Under the pieces are notes generated by a model. That model saw nothing but the letters and a program-made list of their open reading frames with translations. It did no database searches and was not told where the DNA came from. From SB21 sp964415295 (GTDB lineage Bacteria; CLD3; SB21): a stretch of 64,000 nt of DNA. The first letter of the stretch is position 1, and every line of letters starts with the position of its first letter. The DNA lies in the NCBI GenBank assembly GCA_964415295.1, contig CAYPYN010000002.1:310001-374000 (forward strand). Direction: 5' to 3'. The position numbers were made by a program, and so were the translations under genes. Below are positions 1 to 8,323 of the stretch, in pieces.

Positions 1-958
1 ACTTACCGGTTGAAGCGTCCGCAAAGAAAAGATTCAGTTCGGTCTGAGGCCTGTTCAACGTTTGAACGGCTATTCTTTTGTTATCAGGCAGCCAGTTGAC
101 GCGGACAATATATTCGTACGTTTGCCCGCTCAGATCTACCCAAGCCGTCTGAGCGGTCGCGACATCGGCAATACCCACTTTTACGGAAGGATTGATGCCG
201 CCGGCTTTAGGATACCTCTGAAGAATTTCCCGAGGAACGGCCGGCTTGAAATCGATCCATCGCATCACACTGACGGCCGATTCGTCGCTCTGAAGAAATG
301 CGATCTTCTTCGAATCCTCCGACCACCAGTAACCGATATCCTCCCTGTCAAAGATTTCTTCCCAATAGAGCCACGTCAAAGTGCCGTTGAGTTTTGTATC
401 GGAACCATCCTGAGTAATTCTTTTTTCGAGTCCGCTGATCAGGTCGTACACGTACAGATCGTTTTGCCTAACAAACGCCACACGGTTTCCGTCCGGTGAA
501 AAGCGTGGCGACTTCTCGGAATCCTCCGTTTGCGTCAGTCTTCGGAAGGACGCGGCCGGCAAGTCGAGCACAAACAGATCGTCGTCAAATTCATACAAGG
601 CTCTGAGACCGCTTCGGTCAAATTCGGCCGGCCACGAAAGAACGGACGGAAAGTCATCGCCGCTGTAAAGCCTTCGCAAACTCGCGATAGCCTTGCTCAT
701 ATCGAGAGCGGGACGCCGTTGCCCGAACTTCGGGTCTAACTTCTCATAAGTACGCTCTTCTCTGGGATTCAGCGAATCATAGAGCATGACGGTGCCGTCC
801 CAAAGCCATACGAACTGAGGCACCGAAGCGATACGGGAGGGTTCGGCTGAATAGATCCATTCCACCGATATCTTCTCCTTTTCCTGCGCTGAGATATTCT
901 TATGTGAAAATGCGGGATACCCTGTGAGGGAAATAAGCAATACAATGATGCCCTTCAT
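1..958 (-). CDS. S9B dipeptidyl peptidase IV-like protein, N-terminal part (runs off window)
   Basis: The reading frame is open from an ATG at 958 to the left edge, so about 319 residues are visible and the C-terminal alpha/beta-hydrolase domain is outside the window. The first ~24 residues form a signal peptide, implying export. The visible part is the DPP IV N-terminal beta-propeller (Pfam DPPIV_N type): blades with SPDGNRVAFVR and DLYVYDL patterns, a TWLYWEEIF segment that matches the family's DWVYEEEl region, then GYWWSEDSKKIAFLQ and YPKAGGINP, both family hallmarks. The family cleaves X-Pro/X-Ala dipeptides from peptide N-termini in the periplasm. Together with the hydroxyproline island this suits growth on proline-rich protein. 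The catalytic Ser/Asp/His cannot be checked here. It lies 30 bp downstream of the TMEM175-like gene in the same direction. Confidence 0.88.
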   Translation of the reverse strand, partial: MKGIIVLLISLTGYPAFSHKNISAQEKEKISVEWIYSAEPSRIASVPQFVWLWDGTVMLYDSLNPREERTYEKLDPKFGQRRPALDMSKAIASLRRLYSGDDFPSVLSWPAEFDRSGLRALYEFDDDLFVLDLPAASFRRLTQTEDSEKSPRFSPDGNRVAFVRQNDLYVYDLISGLEKRITQDGSDTKLNGTLTWLYWEEIFDREDIGYWWSEDSKKIAFLQSDESAVSVMRWIDFKPAVPREILQRYPKAGGINPSVKVGIADVATAQTAWVDLSGQTYEYIVRVNWLPDNKRIAVQTLNRPQTELNLFFADASTGK

Positions 959-987
959 ACTTATTCCTTTATGCAATTGCAAGTACG

Positions 988-1725
988 TTATATGAGTTGT
1001 TTTTTTAGTTTTTCGAATTTTTTTCCCCTCCGCCAGCCATGAATAGCAAGCACGGGTCCTATCATTCCATACGTCATGCCGGACAAAAAGCCTCCAATAA
1101 AAGGATCGGACGATAATGCCAGCAACATGGATACGGCGGCAACTCCCATGAGCAGGACGCACGATTGCAGAGCGGACCGCGTAATGAATATCTCCACCGG
1201 ATTGAGTTCCAGCTGATCCCGCAGCCGGTAGGCGTGCCCATGCAGGATGCCAAAGAGCATGAACACCAGAAAAAAGCCGGTTCCATAAATGAGCATCATC
1301 GCGCCGCTGTCCACTCCCCGCACAAAGGGTATATGGGCCGAACCCGGGAAGAAGAGTCCATTGATCACAAAGGAAAAGACGAACTTGAGCGGGAAAACAT
1401 AAAACAAAACCACGAACAGCAGGATAGCCGTAAATACGATGGTAAAAGTATCCGTCAATCCGTACCGCCTGAAAAACTTGTAATGCGAATACCATATCCA
1501 CATCAGCGTCATAAAGCAGGTACCGAAAGCAAGAAAACCCAACATGGTTTCTTTCAATTCATCAAACGTTTTGGGCACCTCCAGCGAAACAACGATCAGC
1601 GTCATGGCAAACGCAAATACCGCATCGCTGAAACTTTCGATACGTGTGACTTCATGGCCCCGCCACCGGAAATGCTCTTCAGACGCTATTCCTTTTGACG
1701 ACATGGTCTCCCGGATCATACTCAT
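988..1725 (-). CDS. TMEM175 (DUF1211) family membrane protein, putative potassium channel
   Basis: The 245-residue protein is almost entirely hydrophobic, with about six predicted membrane spans. Near residue 29 it carries the TMEM175 signature RIESFSDAVFAFAMTLIV, the R-x3-FSD motif at the start of the first helix of the repeat. Bacterial family members have one repeat and assemble as tetrameric potassium-permeable channels; ion selectivity of this one is inferred. The ATG at 1725 has a GGAGAA ribosome site upstream. Its first four bases overlap the stop of the NUDIX gene (ATGA), so the two are translationally coupled. Confidence 0.85.
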   Translation of the reverse strand: MSMIRETMSSKGIASEEHFRWRGHEVTRIESFSDAVFAFAMTLIVVSLEVPKTFDELKETMLGFLAFGTCFMTLMWIWYSHYKFFRRYGLTDTFTIVFTAILLFVVLFYVFPLKFVFSFVINGLFFPGSAHIPFVRGVDSGAMMLIYGTGFFLVFMLFGILHGHAYRLRDQLELNPVEIFITRSALQSCVLLMGVAAVSMLLALSSDPFIGGFLSGMTYGMIGPVLAIHGWRRGKKFEKLKKQLI

Positions 1726-2264
1726 GCTATTCTCCTTGATTTTCTTAACATGCGCAATATTGAAGGCTCTTTGGTGTATTCAGGAACCTGGTCTACGCGG
1801 ATCCACTTCACCTCATGCGATTCGTCCGACACCTGCAGCGGATCGTTCCGATCGGCTTCGAAGAGAAACCGGACGTCGAAATGGAAATGCGCGGGAATAT
1901 CCCTGTAGACCGGTATCTCGTGGATGTCCAGATCAAATATTTCATCCGAAAGAGGTTTGATCTTCGAAAGGCCTGATTCCTCACAGGCCTCGCGGAGTGC
2001 CACCCGAAGCAAGTCTCCCTCCCCGTCGGCATGCCCTCCGAGCTGAAGCCATTTGTTGAGCTTCCGATGATGGGTCAGAAGTACATAGGACCGCCGGGTA
2101 TCCAGGACCCACGCGGCTCCCGTGATGTGGCCAATGGCAAGGGAGCGTTCAAAACAGTCGGCGTGGTTCGTCACAAAATGTCTGAACCGGTCGAGACGCT
2201 GACGTTCCTCGTCACCTTCCGCTTTGTAGACGGCCAGCTTGTTTAATAATGATTGGCGGTGCAT
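1722..2264 (-). CDS. NUDIX hydrolase
   Basis: This 180-residue protein has a NUDIX box at about residues 95-117: GGHADGE, then REACEESGL, which supplies the REUxEE metal-binding core. The glutamate normally found midway (G-x5-E) is displaced, a pattern also seen in other GGHAD-type members. The segment before the box (HHRKLNKWLQLGGH) is typical for hydrolases of nucleoside-diphosphate-linked compounds. The exact substrate cannot be read from sequence. It follows the histidine kinase by 38 bp and overlaps the start of the TMEM175-like gene. Confidence 0.88.
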   Translation of the reverse strand: MHRQSLLNKLAVYKAEGDEERQRLDRFRHFVTNHADCFERSLAIGHITGAAWVLDTRRSYVLLTHHRKLNKWLQLGGHADGEGDLLRVALREACEESGLSKIKPLSDEIFDLDIHEIPVYRDIPAHFHFDVRFLFEADRNDPLQVSDESHEVKWIRVDQVPEYTKEPSILRMLRKSRRIA

Positions 2265-2302
2265 GGAATAGAAAAATCAGAAAGGCCTGAGCAGACCCTT
2301 CA

Positions 2303-3607
2303 TCATTTTTTGGTTGTCAGGGTCGGCTGCATGATGGGAAAATACAACTTGAACGACGATCCTTTGCCGACTTCGCTGTCTACGGCGATCTTACCGTTGT
2401 GTTTTTTCATGATCTCCTGCGCAATGGCAAGACCGAGCCCCGTTCCTTCTTGCTCGTCTTTGGTGGTATAACCCGATTCAAAGATCCTCTCCAGGTTCTC
2501 CTTGGGAATACCGACACCATTATCCGCAATATCTACCACCACATCGTCGCCATCGATGAAGGTGCGAACGACAACCCTGACGTCGGAGGGTTTGGACTGA
2601 GCGGCGTTGTTTATGATATTGATCATGACCTGCGAGATAGGTCCGGGAAGCCCCATGATGTTGGGAATAGTTCCGAATTCCTTAATGAATTCAGCATTAT
2701 GCTTGAACTTGGATTTGAGTAATGCGAAGGCACGTTCGATCTGAGCATGCAGGTCGGTCTTGACGAATTCCGCGTCGTCGAGTCTTGAAAATCCGCGGAG
2801 ATCTTCGATGATATCGGTGACCAGTTCGCACGAATGGTTAATGATGGTGACCGCCGACTCGAACTCTCTCATCAGTTCCTCGACATCCGATCTTTCTTTG
2901 AAGGATTTTCGCAGTTCTTCGACCGTACGTTGGCCGCTTACTACCTCTTGAACTTCCGTAAGGATCTCTTTCACATCATTCCACTCAAAGGTCAAAAGCT
3001 TGGTCGAATTACTGATATTATTGATCGGATTGCGGATCTCGTGAGCGATACTACCCATCAATTGTCCCAGCATGGACATTTTTTCAGAGCGGATCAGATG
3101 CTCCTGCGCGTCTTTCAGCGACTGATAAGCCTTCTTAAGTTCCGCATGGGCTTTTTCCAGCTCTTTGCCCTTCTGGTAAAAATCGGCGGCTCGACGGATG
3201 TGGATCCGCAAATCGTCAGGCTCGAACGGTTTAGTAATGTACTGGAAAACACGGCCTGCATTAATTGACTCAATCAGATCCTTGACATCCGTATATCCCG
3301 TCAATATCATGCGGATGCAGTCGGGTTTGATGCTGATGGACCGATTGAGGAATTCGGTACCAGACATGACGGGCATACGTTGATCGGAAACGATCAGGGA
3401 AATATTCATGTTGGCTTCAAGAATCTCGAGCGCGTCTTTACCGCTAGAAGCGGCGTAAACTTTATATTCGTCGCCCAGGATCCTGGTCAGGACCTTCAGG
3501 ACATTCTCTTCGTCATCAACGACCAGTATTTCTACTTTGTCATTGGACGTTTGGTTTAAACCTTCAGGCAAGTCTTCCGTGTCCGTTTGTGGCAGCCGTT
3601 TGAGCAT
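2303..3607 (-). CDS. Response regulator receiver-histidine kinase hybrid
   Basis: The 434-residue cytosolic protein starts with a receiver domain (about residues 25-140; ILVVDDEEN acidic pocket, phospho-acceptor Asp75 in SDQRMP, conserved Lys in YITKPFEP). A coiled-coil linker (about 145-175) leads to a HisKA domain with phospho-acceptor His189 in SIAHEIRNP. The HATPase_c domain follows: N box INNAAQSK, DNGVGIP and GTGLGLAIAQEIM. There are no membrane spans, so input probably comes as phosphate on the receiver or from a partner protein. Receiver-first kinases of this kind often act as intermediates in phosphorelays. No cognate output regulator is adjacent. Confidence 0.92.
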   Translation of the reverse strand: MLKRLPQTDTEDLPEGLNQTSNDKVEILVVDDEENVLKVLTRILGDEYKVYAASSGKDALEILEANMNISLIVSDQRMPVMSGTEFLNRSISIKPDCIRMILTGYTDVKDLIESINAGRVFQYITKPFEPDDLRIHIRRAADFYQKGKELEKAHAELKKAYQSLKDAQEHLIRSEKMSMLGQLMGSIAHEIRNPINNISNSTKLLTFEWNDVKEILTEVQEVVSGQRTVEELRKSFKERSDVEELMREFESAVTIINHSCELVTDIIEDLRGFSRLDDAEFVKTDLHAQIERAFALLKSKFKHNAEFIKEFGTIPNIMGLPGPISQVMINIINNAAQSKPSDVRVVVRTFIDGDDVVVDIADNGVGIPKENLERIFESGYTTKDEQEGTGLGLAIAQEIMKKHNGKIAVDSEVGKGSSFKLYFPIMQPTLTTKK

Positions 3608-3681
3608 TAAGAATCGGAGTTATCGTTTAAGCATCACAAGATAGGAACCTTGTAAAAGTATATGGAATACAGCCATTTAAA

Positions 3682-4545
3682 TCAAGCATGAACTTTCCAA
3701 CGTTTATGGTGCCATAGCCATTGCGAAGGCCAGGATCTCACGATCTTTTCTATTTCGTTCGTGTATTGCTGAACCGCCGCCCGGGTTTCCCCGGCAAGGT
3801 CTATATCAAGGCGACGTATCTCAAAATGGTGAAAATACCGGTCTTTTCGCAAGGCAAAACAAAAAAATACCGGCAGGTGGAATTTCCTGGCAAAGAAGAC
3901 AGGGCCTTCCTGCGACAAACCATCGCGACCTAGGAACCGCACGGGTATATCGTTGGTCCCGAAATCCTGGTCCGAAAGGAGTGCTATGCAATAGCGCTCC
4001 CCGATCAAACGTCTGATTCTTAGAAGATCGTGATCGTAAACGACAACCATCCCGGCACGCTCCCTTATTTGGCAGATCAACCGGTCCACTTGGTCGTTGT
4101 ACTGACGTTTCACCACGACGGCGAGCCGGATCCCCTTTTCTGCCAGCACCTTTCCCATCAATTCCCAATTGCCCATGTGGGCGGAAACAAAGACCGCTCC
4201 CTGAGCCAGATCCTGTTCAAATTGGGGCGGCAGAAGCAATTCATAGTCCGTACCCTCTTTCAAGCGAATATGATCCAGAGCAAGAAGTTCGAAAAAAGTG
4301 CGGCCGAAGTGGCGGTAGCTCGCAGAAAGAGTAGATTTGGCGGCGTCCGGAGTAAGCTGCAGATCGCTTAATAACAGGTTTTCCAACCCCACTTTTTTTC
4401 TTATGCCGATCGCATCAAACAAACGGCCCGCCCAGGATCCGGTATCGGAAATCCTTCGATATGAAAGCCGTCCGAGCAGAGCACTCAGGAATTTCACCAG
4501 AAGATACTCGACGGATGTCTTAACGAACCACGCAGTCATGATCAT
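3682..4545 (-). CDS. LpxL/HtrB-type lipid acyltransferase
   Basis: The 287-residue protein belongs to the Kdo2-lipid A lauroyl/myristoyl acyltransferase family. It has an N-terminal hydrophobic anchor and the catalytic H-x4-D/E motif, here HMGNWE at about residue 123. Further family blocks are SDQDFG and VRFLGRDG followed by FFARKFHLPVF. The C-terminus has the usual WLWHHKRWK block. Known members acylate lipid A at the inner membrane; some homologues acylate other lipids (for example mannosylated PI), so the acceptor is inferred. The start overlaps the stop of rnhA by four bases (ATGA). Confidence 0.88.
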   Translation of the reverse strand: MIMTAWFVKTSVEYLLVKFLSALLGRLSYRRISDTGSWAGRLFDAIGIRKKVGLENLLLSDLQLTPDAAKSTLSASYRHFGRTFFELLALDHIRLKEGTDYELLLPPQFEQDLAQGAVFVSAHMGNWELMGKVLAEKGIRLAVVVKRQYNDQVDRLICQIRERAGMVVVYDHDLLRIRRLIGERYCIALLSDQDFGTNDIPVRFLGRDGLSQEGPVFFARKFHLPVFFCFALRKDRYFHHFEIRRLDIDLAGETRAAVQQYTNEIEKIVRSWPSQWLWHHKRWKVHA

Positions 4546-4997
4546 TCCAGAGCAAGATTGGCCAACGTGTCGACACGCTCATTGTAATGCACCCCGGCGT
4601 GACCCTTTACTTTGGCAAAAGTTACTTTGTGGCGGCCGACGAGCGCGATCAACTCCTCCCATAAGTCGCGGTTCTTAACGGGTTCCTTCGAACTGTTCTT
4701 CCATCCGTTGCGTTGCCAATTGTCCACCCATCGCTGTTGAAAAGCATTGACAATATAGGCGCTGTCCGAATAAAGGGTCACGCGACAGGGGTGTTTGAGA
4801 CACTTAAGGGCCTCGATCACGCCGGTCAGTTCCATCTGATTATTGGTCGTGTGCGAATGGACACCTGAGATCTCTTTCTCAGTTCGATGCCCGTCCTTTT
4901 CAAAAAGCAAAACGGCAGCCCAGGAACCCCGGCCGGGATTGCCTTTGCAGGCGCCGTCGGTATAGATCGTGACGTGCGGGAGGTCGTGTGCGGTCAT
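4542..4997 (-). CDS. rnhA: Ribonuclease HI
   Basis: RNase HI cleaves the RNA strand of RNA-DNA hybrids. All four catalytic carboxylates are visible: Asp in YTDGACKGNPG, Glu in NNQMELTGVI, Asp in LYSDSAYIV and Asp in ERVDTLAN. The catalytic loop histidine is in VKGHAGVHYNERVD, and the basic handle region QQRWVDNWQRNGWK is present. I chose the ATG at 4997 (MTAHDLPHVTIY), which begins just before the first strand. An upstream in-frame GTG at 5051 would add 18 residues with no family counterpart. It is the first gene of the leftward run that continues with the acyltransferase. Confidence 0.93.
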   Translation of the reverse strand: MTAHDLPHVTIYTDGACKGNPGRGSWAAVLLFEKDGHRTEKEISGVHSHTTNNQMELTGVIEALKCLKHPCRVTLYSDSAYIVNAFQQRWVDNWQRNGWKNSSKEPVKNRDLWEELIALVGRHKVTFAKVKGHAGVHYNERVDTLANLALE

Positions 4998-5111
4998 GGC
5001 ATGGTCGTTTATTAAGATCAATGGTAACACAACATAACCGATTGCGTACACAATTTCAACGAAGAAACTTTTATCCTTGTTAGCTAATACCGCTTTTGAT
5101 ATTTTTCATGC

Positions 5112-5858
5112 ATGAGCAAATCCTTTTTAAGTCCGGAGATCCTTCTGGAAGACGGCGATTACGTCGTCATTAATAAACCGGCCGGCCTGCTGACCCTGCC
5201 GGACCGTTTTGATCCCGGCATTCCAAACCTGTATCACATACTTAAAGCGCTTTACGGCAATATTTTTGTCGTTCATCGTATCGATAAGCAGACGAGCGGC
5301 GTGATCGCCTTTGCCAAGAACGCCGACGCACATAAGGCTTTGAACGACCAATTCGAGGCGCACCGGGTTCACAAAAAATATCTGGCGTTGGTTCAGGGCC
5401 GCGTGCCGGATAATGAAGGACGGATCGACCTCCCCATCGGTGAAAATGCGGCGCGGGCGGGTTCCATGAGGATCGATACCTCACAGGGTAAACCGTCGTT
5501 AACAACTTATCGCGTGATCGAACGTTTTTTGTCTTATACGCTGGTGGAAGCGGTACCTTTGTCCGGGCGTACGCATCAGATCCGCATTCATTTCAAAGGC
5601 ATCGGTCATCCGCTGGCTGTGGATGAGGTTTATGGAAGCGGCGAAGGGATAAAACTTTCTTCTCTTAAGAAAGGCTACAAAAATAAGCCGGGCAGAGAAG
5701 AAAAACCGATCATGTCACGCTTAACCCTGCATGCCTTATCCCTGACGTTCCGGAACTTTCGGAGCCTGGATCATGTCACGGTGGAAGCACCGCTGCCTAA
5801 GGATTTTGAAAGCCTGCTTAAACAACTTCGGAAATCAAATCCTGCTCTGGTTCCGTAA
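5112..5858 (+). CDS. RluA-family pseudouridine synthase
   Basis: The 248-residue enzyme converts uridine to pseudouridine in rRNA or tRNA. The catalytic Asp is in HRIDKQTSGVIAFAK. Other family blocks are VINKPAGLLT near the N-terminus, HKKYLALVQG, and LSGRTHQIRIHF toward the end. No S4 domain precedes the catalytic domain, so it is a short RluA/RluC-catalytic type. The target base cannot be assigned. Its 3' end overlaps the convergent LipM-like gene by 41 bp. Confidence 0.9.
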   Translation: MSKSFLSPEILLEDGDYVVINKPAGLLTLPDRFDPGIPNLYHILKALYGNIFVVHRIDKQTSGVIAFAKNADAHKALNDQFEAHRVHKKYLALVQGRVPDNEGRIDLPIGENAARAGSMRIDTSQGKPSLTTYRVIERFLSYTLVEAVPLSGRTHQIRIHFKGIGHPLAVDEVYGSGEGIKLSSLKKGYKNKPGREEKPIMSRLTLHALSLTFRNFRSLDHVTVEAPLPKDFESLLKQLRKSNPALVP

Positions 5859-6567
5859 AAACAATCCCGAAATTGTTTTCAAAAGCCATTTTCAATGCCG
5901 CTTTGAGTTCGTCCGCCGTGACCGACCTGTACTGTTCGATCTCAATCGTTTTTTCCTCGAGAATCTTTTTCATACGGTCTTTTTCAACATCGTTAAGATT
6001 CAGGAACTCGGACAAGCGGCGGTGATGGGAACCGATCAGAATGGACCCGTGCTGAAGTACGGCTCCGGAAAAACGGCGCTGGGCGCTTCCCACAAGCTTT
6101 TTCCCCCGGATCTGGATCTCGTGTTTGGCGGAACTGGAGAAGCATGCCGCTGAGGAAGGTTGTTTGTATAAGGATCGGAAATCGGCCTGTACCGGCGTCA
6201 TCTCCGCAGGAATTCCAAGCGTCTTAAGACCCTGGACCAATGCCACGCTGATCCGATGGTAGGTCTCGTCAATATTGCCGGAGATATCGTCTTTGAATAT
6301 CACGCTGTACGTCAGTTCCTCCGCGTGCAATATCGCCCTTCCACCCGTGGGCCGATGTACGACGTCGATACCTTCGGACCGGCACTTGGCCGTATCGATT
6401 TCCTCTATTTTTTGGTATTTCCCGAGGGAAATGCAATACGGGTCCCATTGGTAAAATCGTAACAAGGGCCGGCATTCTCCGTCTGCAACTTTGCGCGCGA
6501 TGTTTTCGTCTAACTGCATATTAAAAAGCCCGCTTCGGGCGCCGGTATCGAGATAGTACCAGTTCAT
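5818..6567 (-). CDS. LipM-like octanoyltransferase / lipoate-protein ligase family protein
   Basis: This 249-residue protein belongs to the biotin/lipoate A/B protein ligase (LplA/LipB/LipM) fold. Motifs visible are YQWDPYCISLGKYQ, HRPTGGRAILH (substrate-binding loop), ELTYSVIF, and KKLVGSAQRRFSGAVLQHGSI. A cysteine at residue 142 (AACFSSSAKHEI) sits where LipM enzymes have the acyl-accepting Cys. This favours octanoyl transfer to GcvH or E2 domains over ATP-dependent lipoate ligation, but the two cannot be separated firmly. It is convergent with the pseudouridine synthase gene. Confidence 0.82.
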   Translation of the reverse strand: MNWYYLDTGARSGLFNMQLDENIARKVADGECRPLLRFYQWDPYCISLGKYQKIEEIDTAKCRSEGIDVVHRPTGGRAILHAEELTYSVIFKDDISGNIDETYHRISVALVQGLKTLGIPAEMTPVQADFRSLYKQPSSAACFSSSAKHEIQIRGKKLVGSAQRRFSGAVLQHGSILIGSHHRRLSEFLNLNDVEKDRMKKILEEKTIEIEQYRSVTADELKAALKMAFENNFGIVFTEPEQDLISEVV

Positions 6568-6699
6568 AGGTAATCGTCTTTTTACACGAATTTAACAAGA
6601 AATAGCTTGCCTTGGGAGTAAAAAGGTTTTACATTCCCGCAGACGAATTTAGTCAGGCATTCTATTGTAAACAAGCTTTTTAACGGTCCGCGATCAGCC

Positions 6700-7317
6700 A
6701 TGAGATTCTTACCCAATATTCTAACGATCATACGCATCCTCATGACGCCGCTTTTCGTTGTTTGTCTTCTGGAGGAAGGATGGCAATTGTATGCCGTGCT
6801 GATCTTCGGTATCGCTTCCCTGACCGATTGGTATGACGGTTACCTGGCTCGCCGCTACGGACTTTCCACGGATTGGGGTAAATTCATGGATCCTCTTGCC
6901 GACAAGATACTCGTTTTGTCCGCATTCTTTTCGTTTGTCTACCTGGGTATCGTAAAACTCTGGATGGTCATGGTTATTGTTCTAAGGGATTTTATCGTAA
7001 CAGGACTTCGTTCATACGGCGCCCGCCGCGGAAAACCCATGATGACCAATCTCCTTGCAAAGACCAAAACGTTCACACAGATGATCATGATCGTTCTCAT
7101 TCTGGTATTCATTGCTTTGCAGTCCCTGATCACGGAGTTGGCGTTGGATTTCGGCCGTTACATCGAAAAAGCCGTCACCATGGTCCTGCATTATAATATC
7201 ATCTACGCGGGTATGATGCTCGTTACGGTTCTGACCGCCGTTTCCGGTCTGATCTATCTGTATCAGAACCGTGACAGTTTACGGCGACTGACCACCTTTA
7301 TGTTCAGGAATTCCTAA
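6700..7317 (+). CDS. pgsA: CDP-diacylglycerol-glycerol-3-phosphate 3-phosphatidyltransferase
   Basis: The 205-residue inner-membrane enzyme makes phosphatidylglycerol phosphate from CDP-diacylglycerol and glycerol-3-phosphate. The complete CDP-alcohol phosphotransferase signature is present: Asp43-x2-Asp46-Gly-x2-Ala-Arg51, then Gly60, Asp64 and Asp68. The N-terminus (FLPNILTIIRI) is the usual start of PgsA. The gene is followed 34 bp later by pgpA, the phosphatase for its product, so the pair forms a phosphatidylglycerol module. It is the canonical reference for the four other phosphotransferases at 52-61 kb. Confidence 0.93.
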   Translation: MRFLPNILTIIRILMTPLFVVCLLEEGWQLYAVLIFGIASLTDWYDGYLARRYGLSTDWGKFMDPLADKILVLSAFFSFVYLGIVKLWMVMVIVLRDFIVTGLRSYGARRGKPMMTNLLAKTKTFTQMIMIVLILVFIALQSLITELALDFGRYIEKAVTMVLHYNIIYAGMMLVTVLTAVSGLIYLYQNRDSLRRLTTFMFRNS

Positions 7318-7351
7318 TTATCCTTTCTGAGCTCTCATCGCCTTTTAGTGC

Positions 7352-7810
7352 ATGGATCTTCTTTCCAAAATATTGGCCACCGGGCTTGGAACGGGGTTTT
7401 CACCTAAAGCGCCCGGTACAGTCGGCAGTTTCCTCACGCTGATCCTCTATTATCTATTTTTCCCGGCCGAACCTTCCTTATTGATTCACTATATTTTTTT
7501 CCTTATAATAGTCGCGGTTTTTTTTATCGGTGTCTGGGCTTCTGCCAAAGCCGAATCGTTTTACGGACACGATCCGTCCTGCGTGGTCATTGACGAGATC
7601 GCCGGTATGGGACTTGCGATAGTCTTCTTACCGAAGATCTGGTATGTAATGCTTGCCGGATTCCTCTTATTCAGGCTCTTTGATATTACGAAATGGCTCG
7701 GCGGCGACCGCATGCAGCGGCTTTCTGGCGGGTGGGGCGTGATGATGGACGATGTGGTGGCCGGTATCTGGAGTAATGTTCTCCTGCAAATAATGGTAAG
7801 GATATTATGA
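7352..7810 (+). CDS. pgpA: Phosphatidylglycerophosphatase A
   Basis: The 152-residue membrane protein removes the terminal phosphate from phosphatidylglycerol phosphate. Family motifs are GLGTGFSPKAPGTVGS near the N-terminus, CVVIDEIAGM in the centre, LFRLFDITKW, and GWGVMMDDVVAGIWSN at the C-terminus. All acidic residues usually implicated in catalysis are present. It follows pgsA and overlaps the next gene by four bases (ATGA), so all three are likely co-transcribed. Confidence 0.93.
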   Translation: MDLLSKILATGLGTGFSPKAPGTVGSFLTLILYYLFFPAEPSLLIHYIFFLIIVAVFFIGVWASAKAESFYGHDPSCVVIDEIAGMGLAIVFLPKIWYVMLAGFLLFRLFDITKWLGGDRMQRLSGGWGVMMDDVVAGIWSNVLLQIMVRIL

Positions 7811-8292
7811 TCTCCAAAGTTGAGTTGATCAAACAGGTTACTTACAATACGCTTGAGAAAGTATTTAAGACGTTCGATAAAGGCGTTGCTCTTTTGCCCG
7901 ATGATCAATTGGATTTCCGTCCAACACCGGTCAACATGTCCGCCAAAGAGATTTCATACCATGTATACCAGGTGGCTTTGCTTCTGGCCAGCGCCGCTAA
8001 GAAAGGGGAATATTCAGTGACCGACCTTGAGTTGATCCCTTTCGACACAGACAAGATCGCTTCGGCTAAGGAGATCGTGCAATACGGCCAGAAGGTGAAA
8101 CGGTTCGTTGAAAACACGCTGATGACGATCACAGAAGAAGATTTGGAGCGAGGGATCCGCCAGAGAGAGAATTTCACCGGTTTTGATGCGATGAAGCTGA
8201 TCACCGAGGAGGCCATTCATCACCGCGGGCAATTGATGTTGTATCTGCGCCTGATGCAGATACAACCTCCCAACATTTACGATTACAGTTAA
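7807..8292 (+). CDS. DinB-like four-helix-bundle protein
   Basis: This 161-residue protein matches the DinB/YfiT-like metal-binding fold: LPDDQLDFRPTPVNMSAKEISYHVYQV (the first helix-turn and a His ligand), and EEAIHHRGQLMLYLR at the C-terminal end, with the paired histidines typical of the family. DinB-fold proteins are mostly divalent-metal-dependent thiol transferases or DNA-damage-induced proteins of unknown role; no specific function can be given. The start overlaps the stop of pgpA. Confidence 0.8.
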   Translation: MISKVELIKQVTYNTLEKVFKTFDKGVALLPDDQLDFRPTPVNMSAKEISYHVYQVALLLASAAKKGEYSVTDLELIPFDTDKIASAKEIVQYGQKVKRFVENTLMTITEEDLERGIRQRENFTGFDAMKLITEEAIHHRGQLMLYLRLMQIQPPNIYDYS

Positions 8293-8323
8293 TAACCTAT
8301 ACCTATAGCATTCGGAGAAGATT

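Noticed and set aside
4998..5051. Upstream GTG start for rnhA
   Set aside because: It would add 18 residues not seen in RNase HI and has no clear ribosome site; the ATG at 4997 starts right before the first strand.
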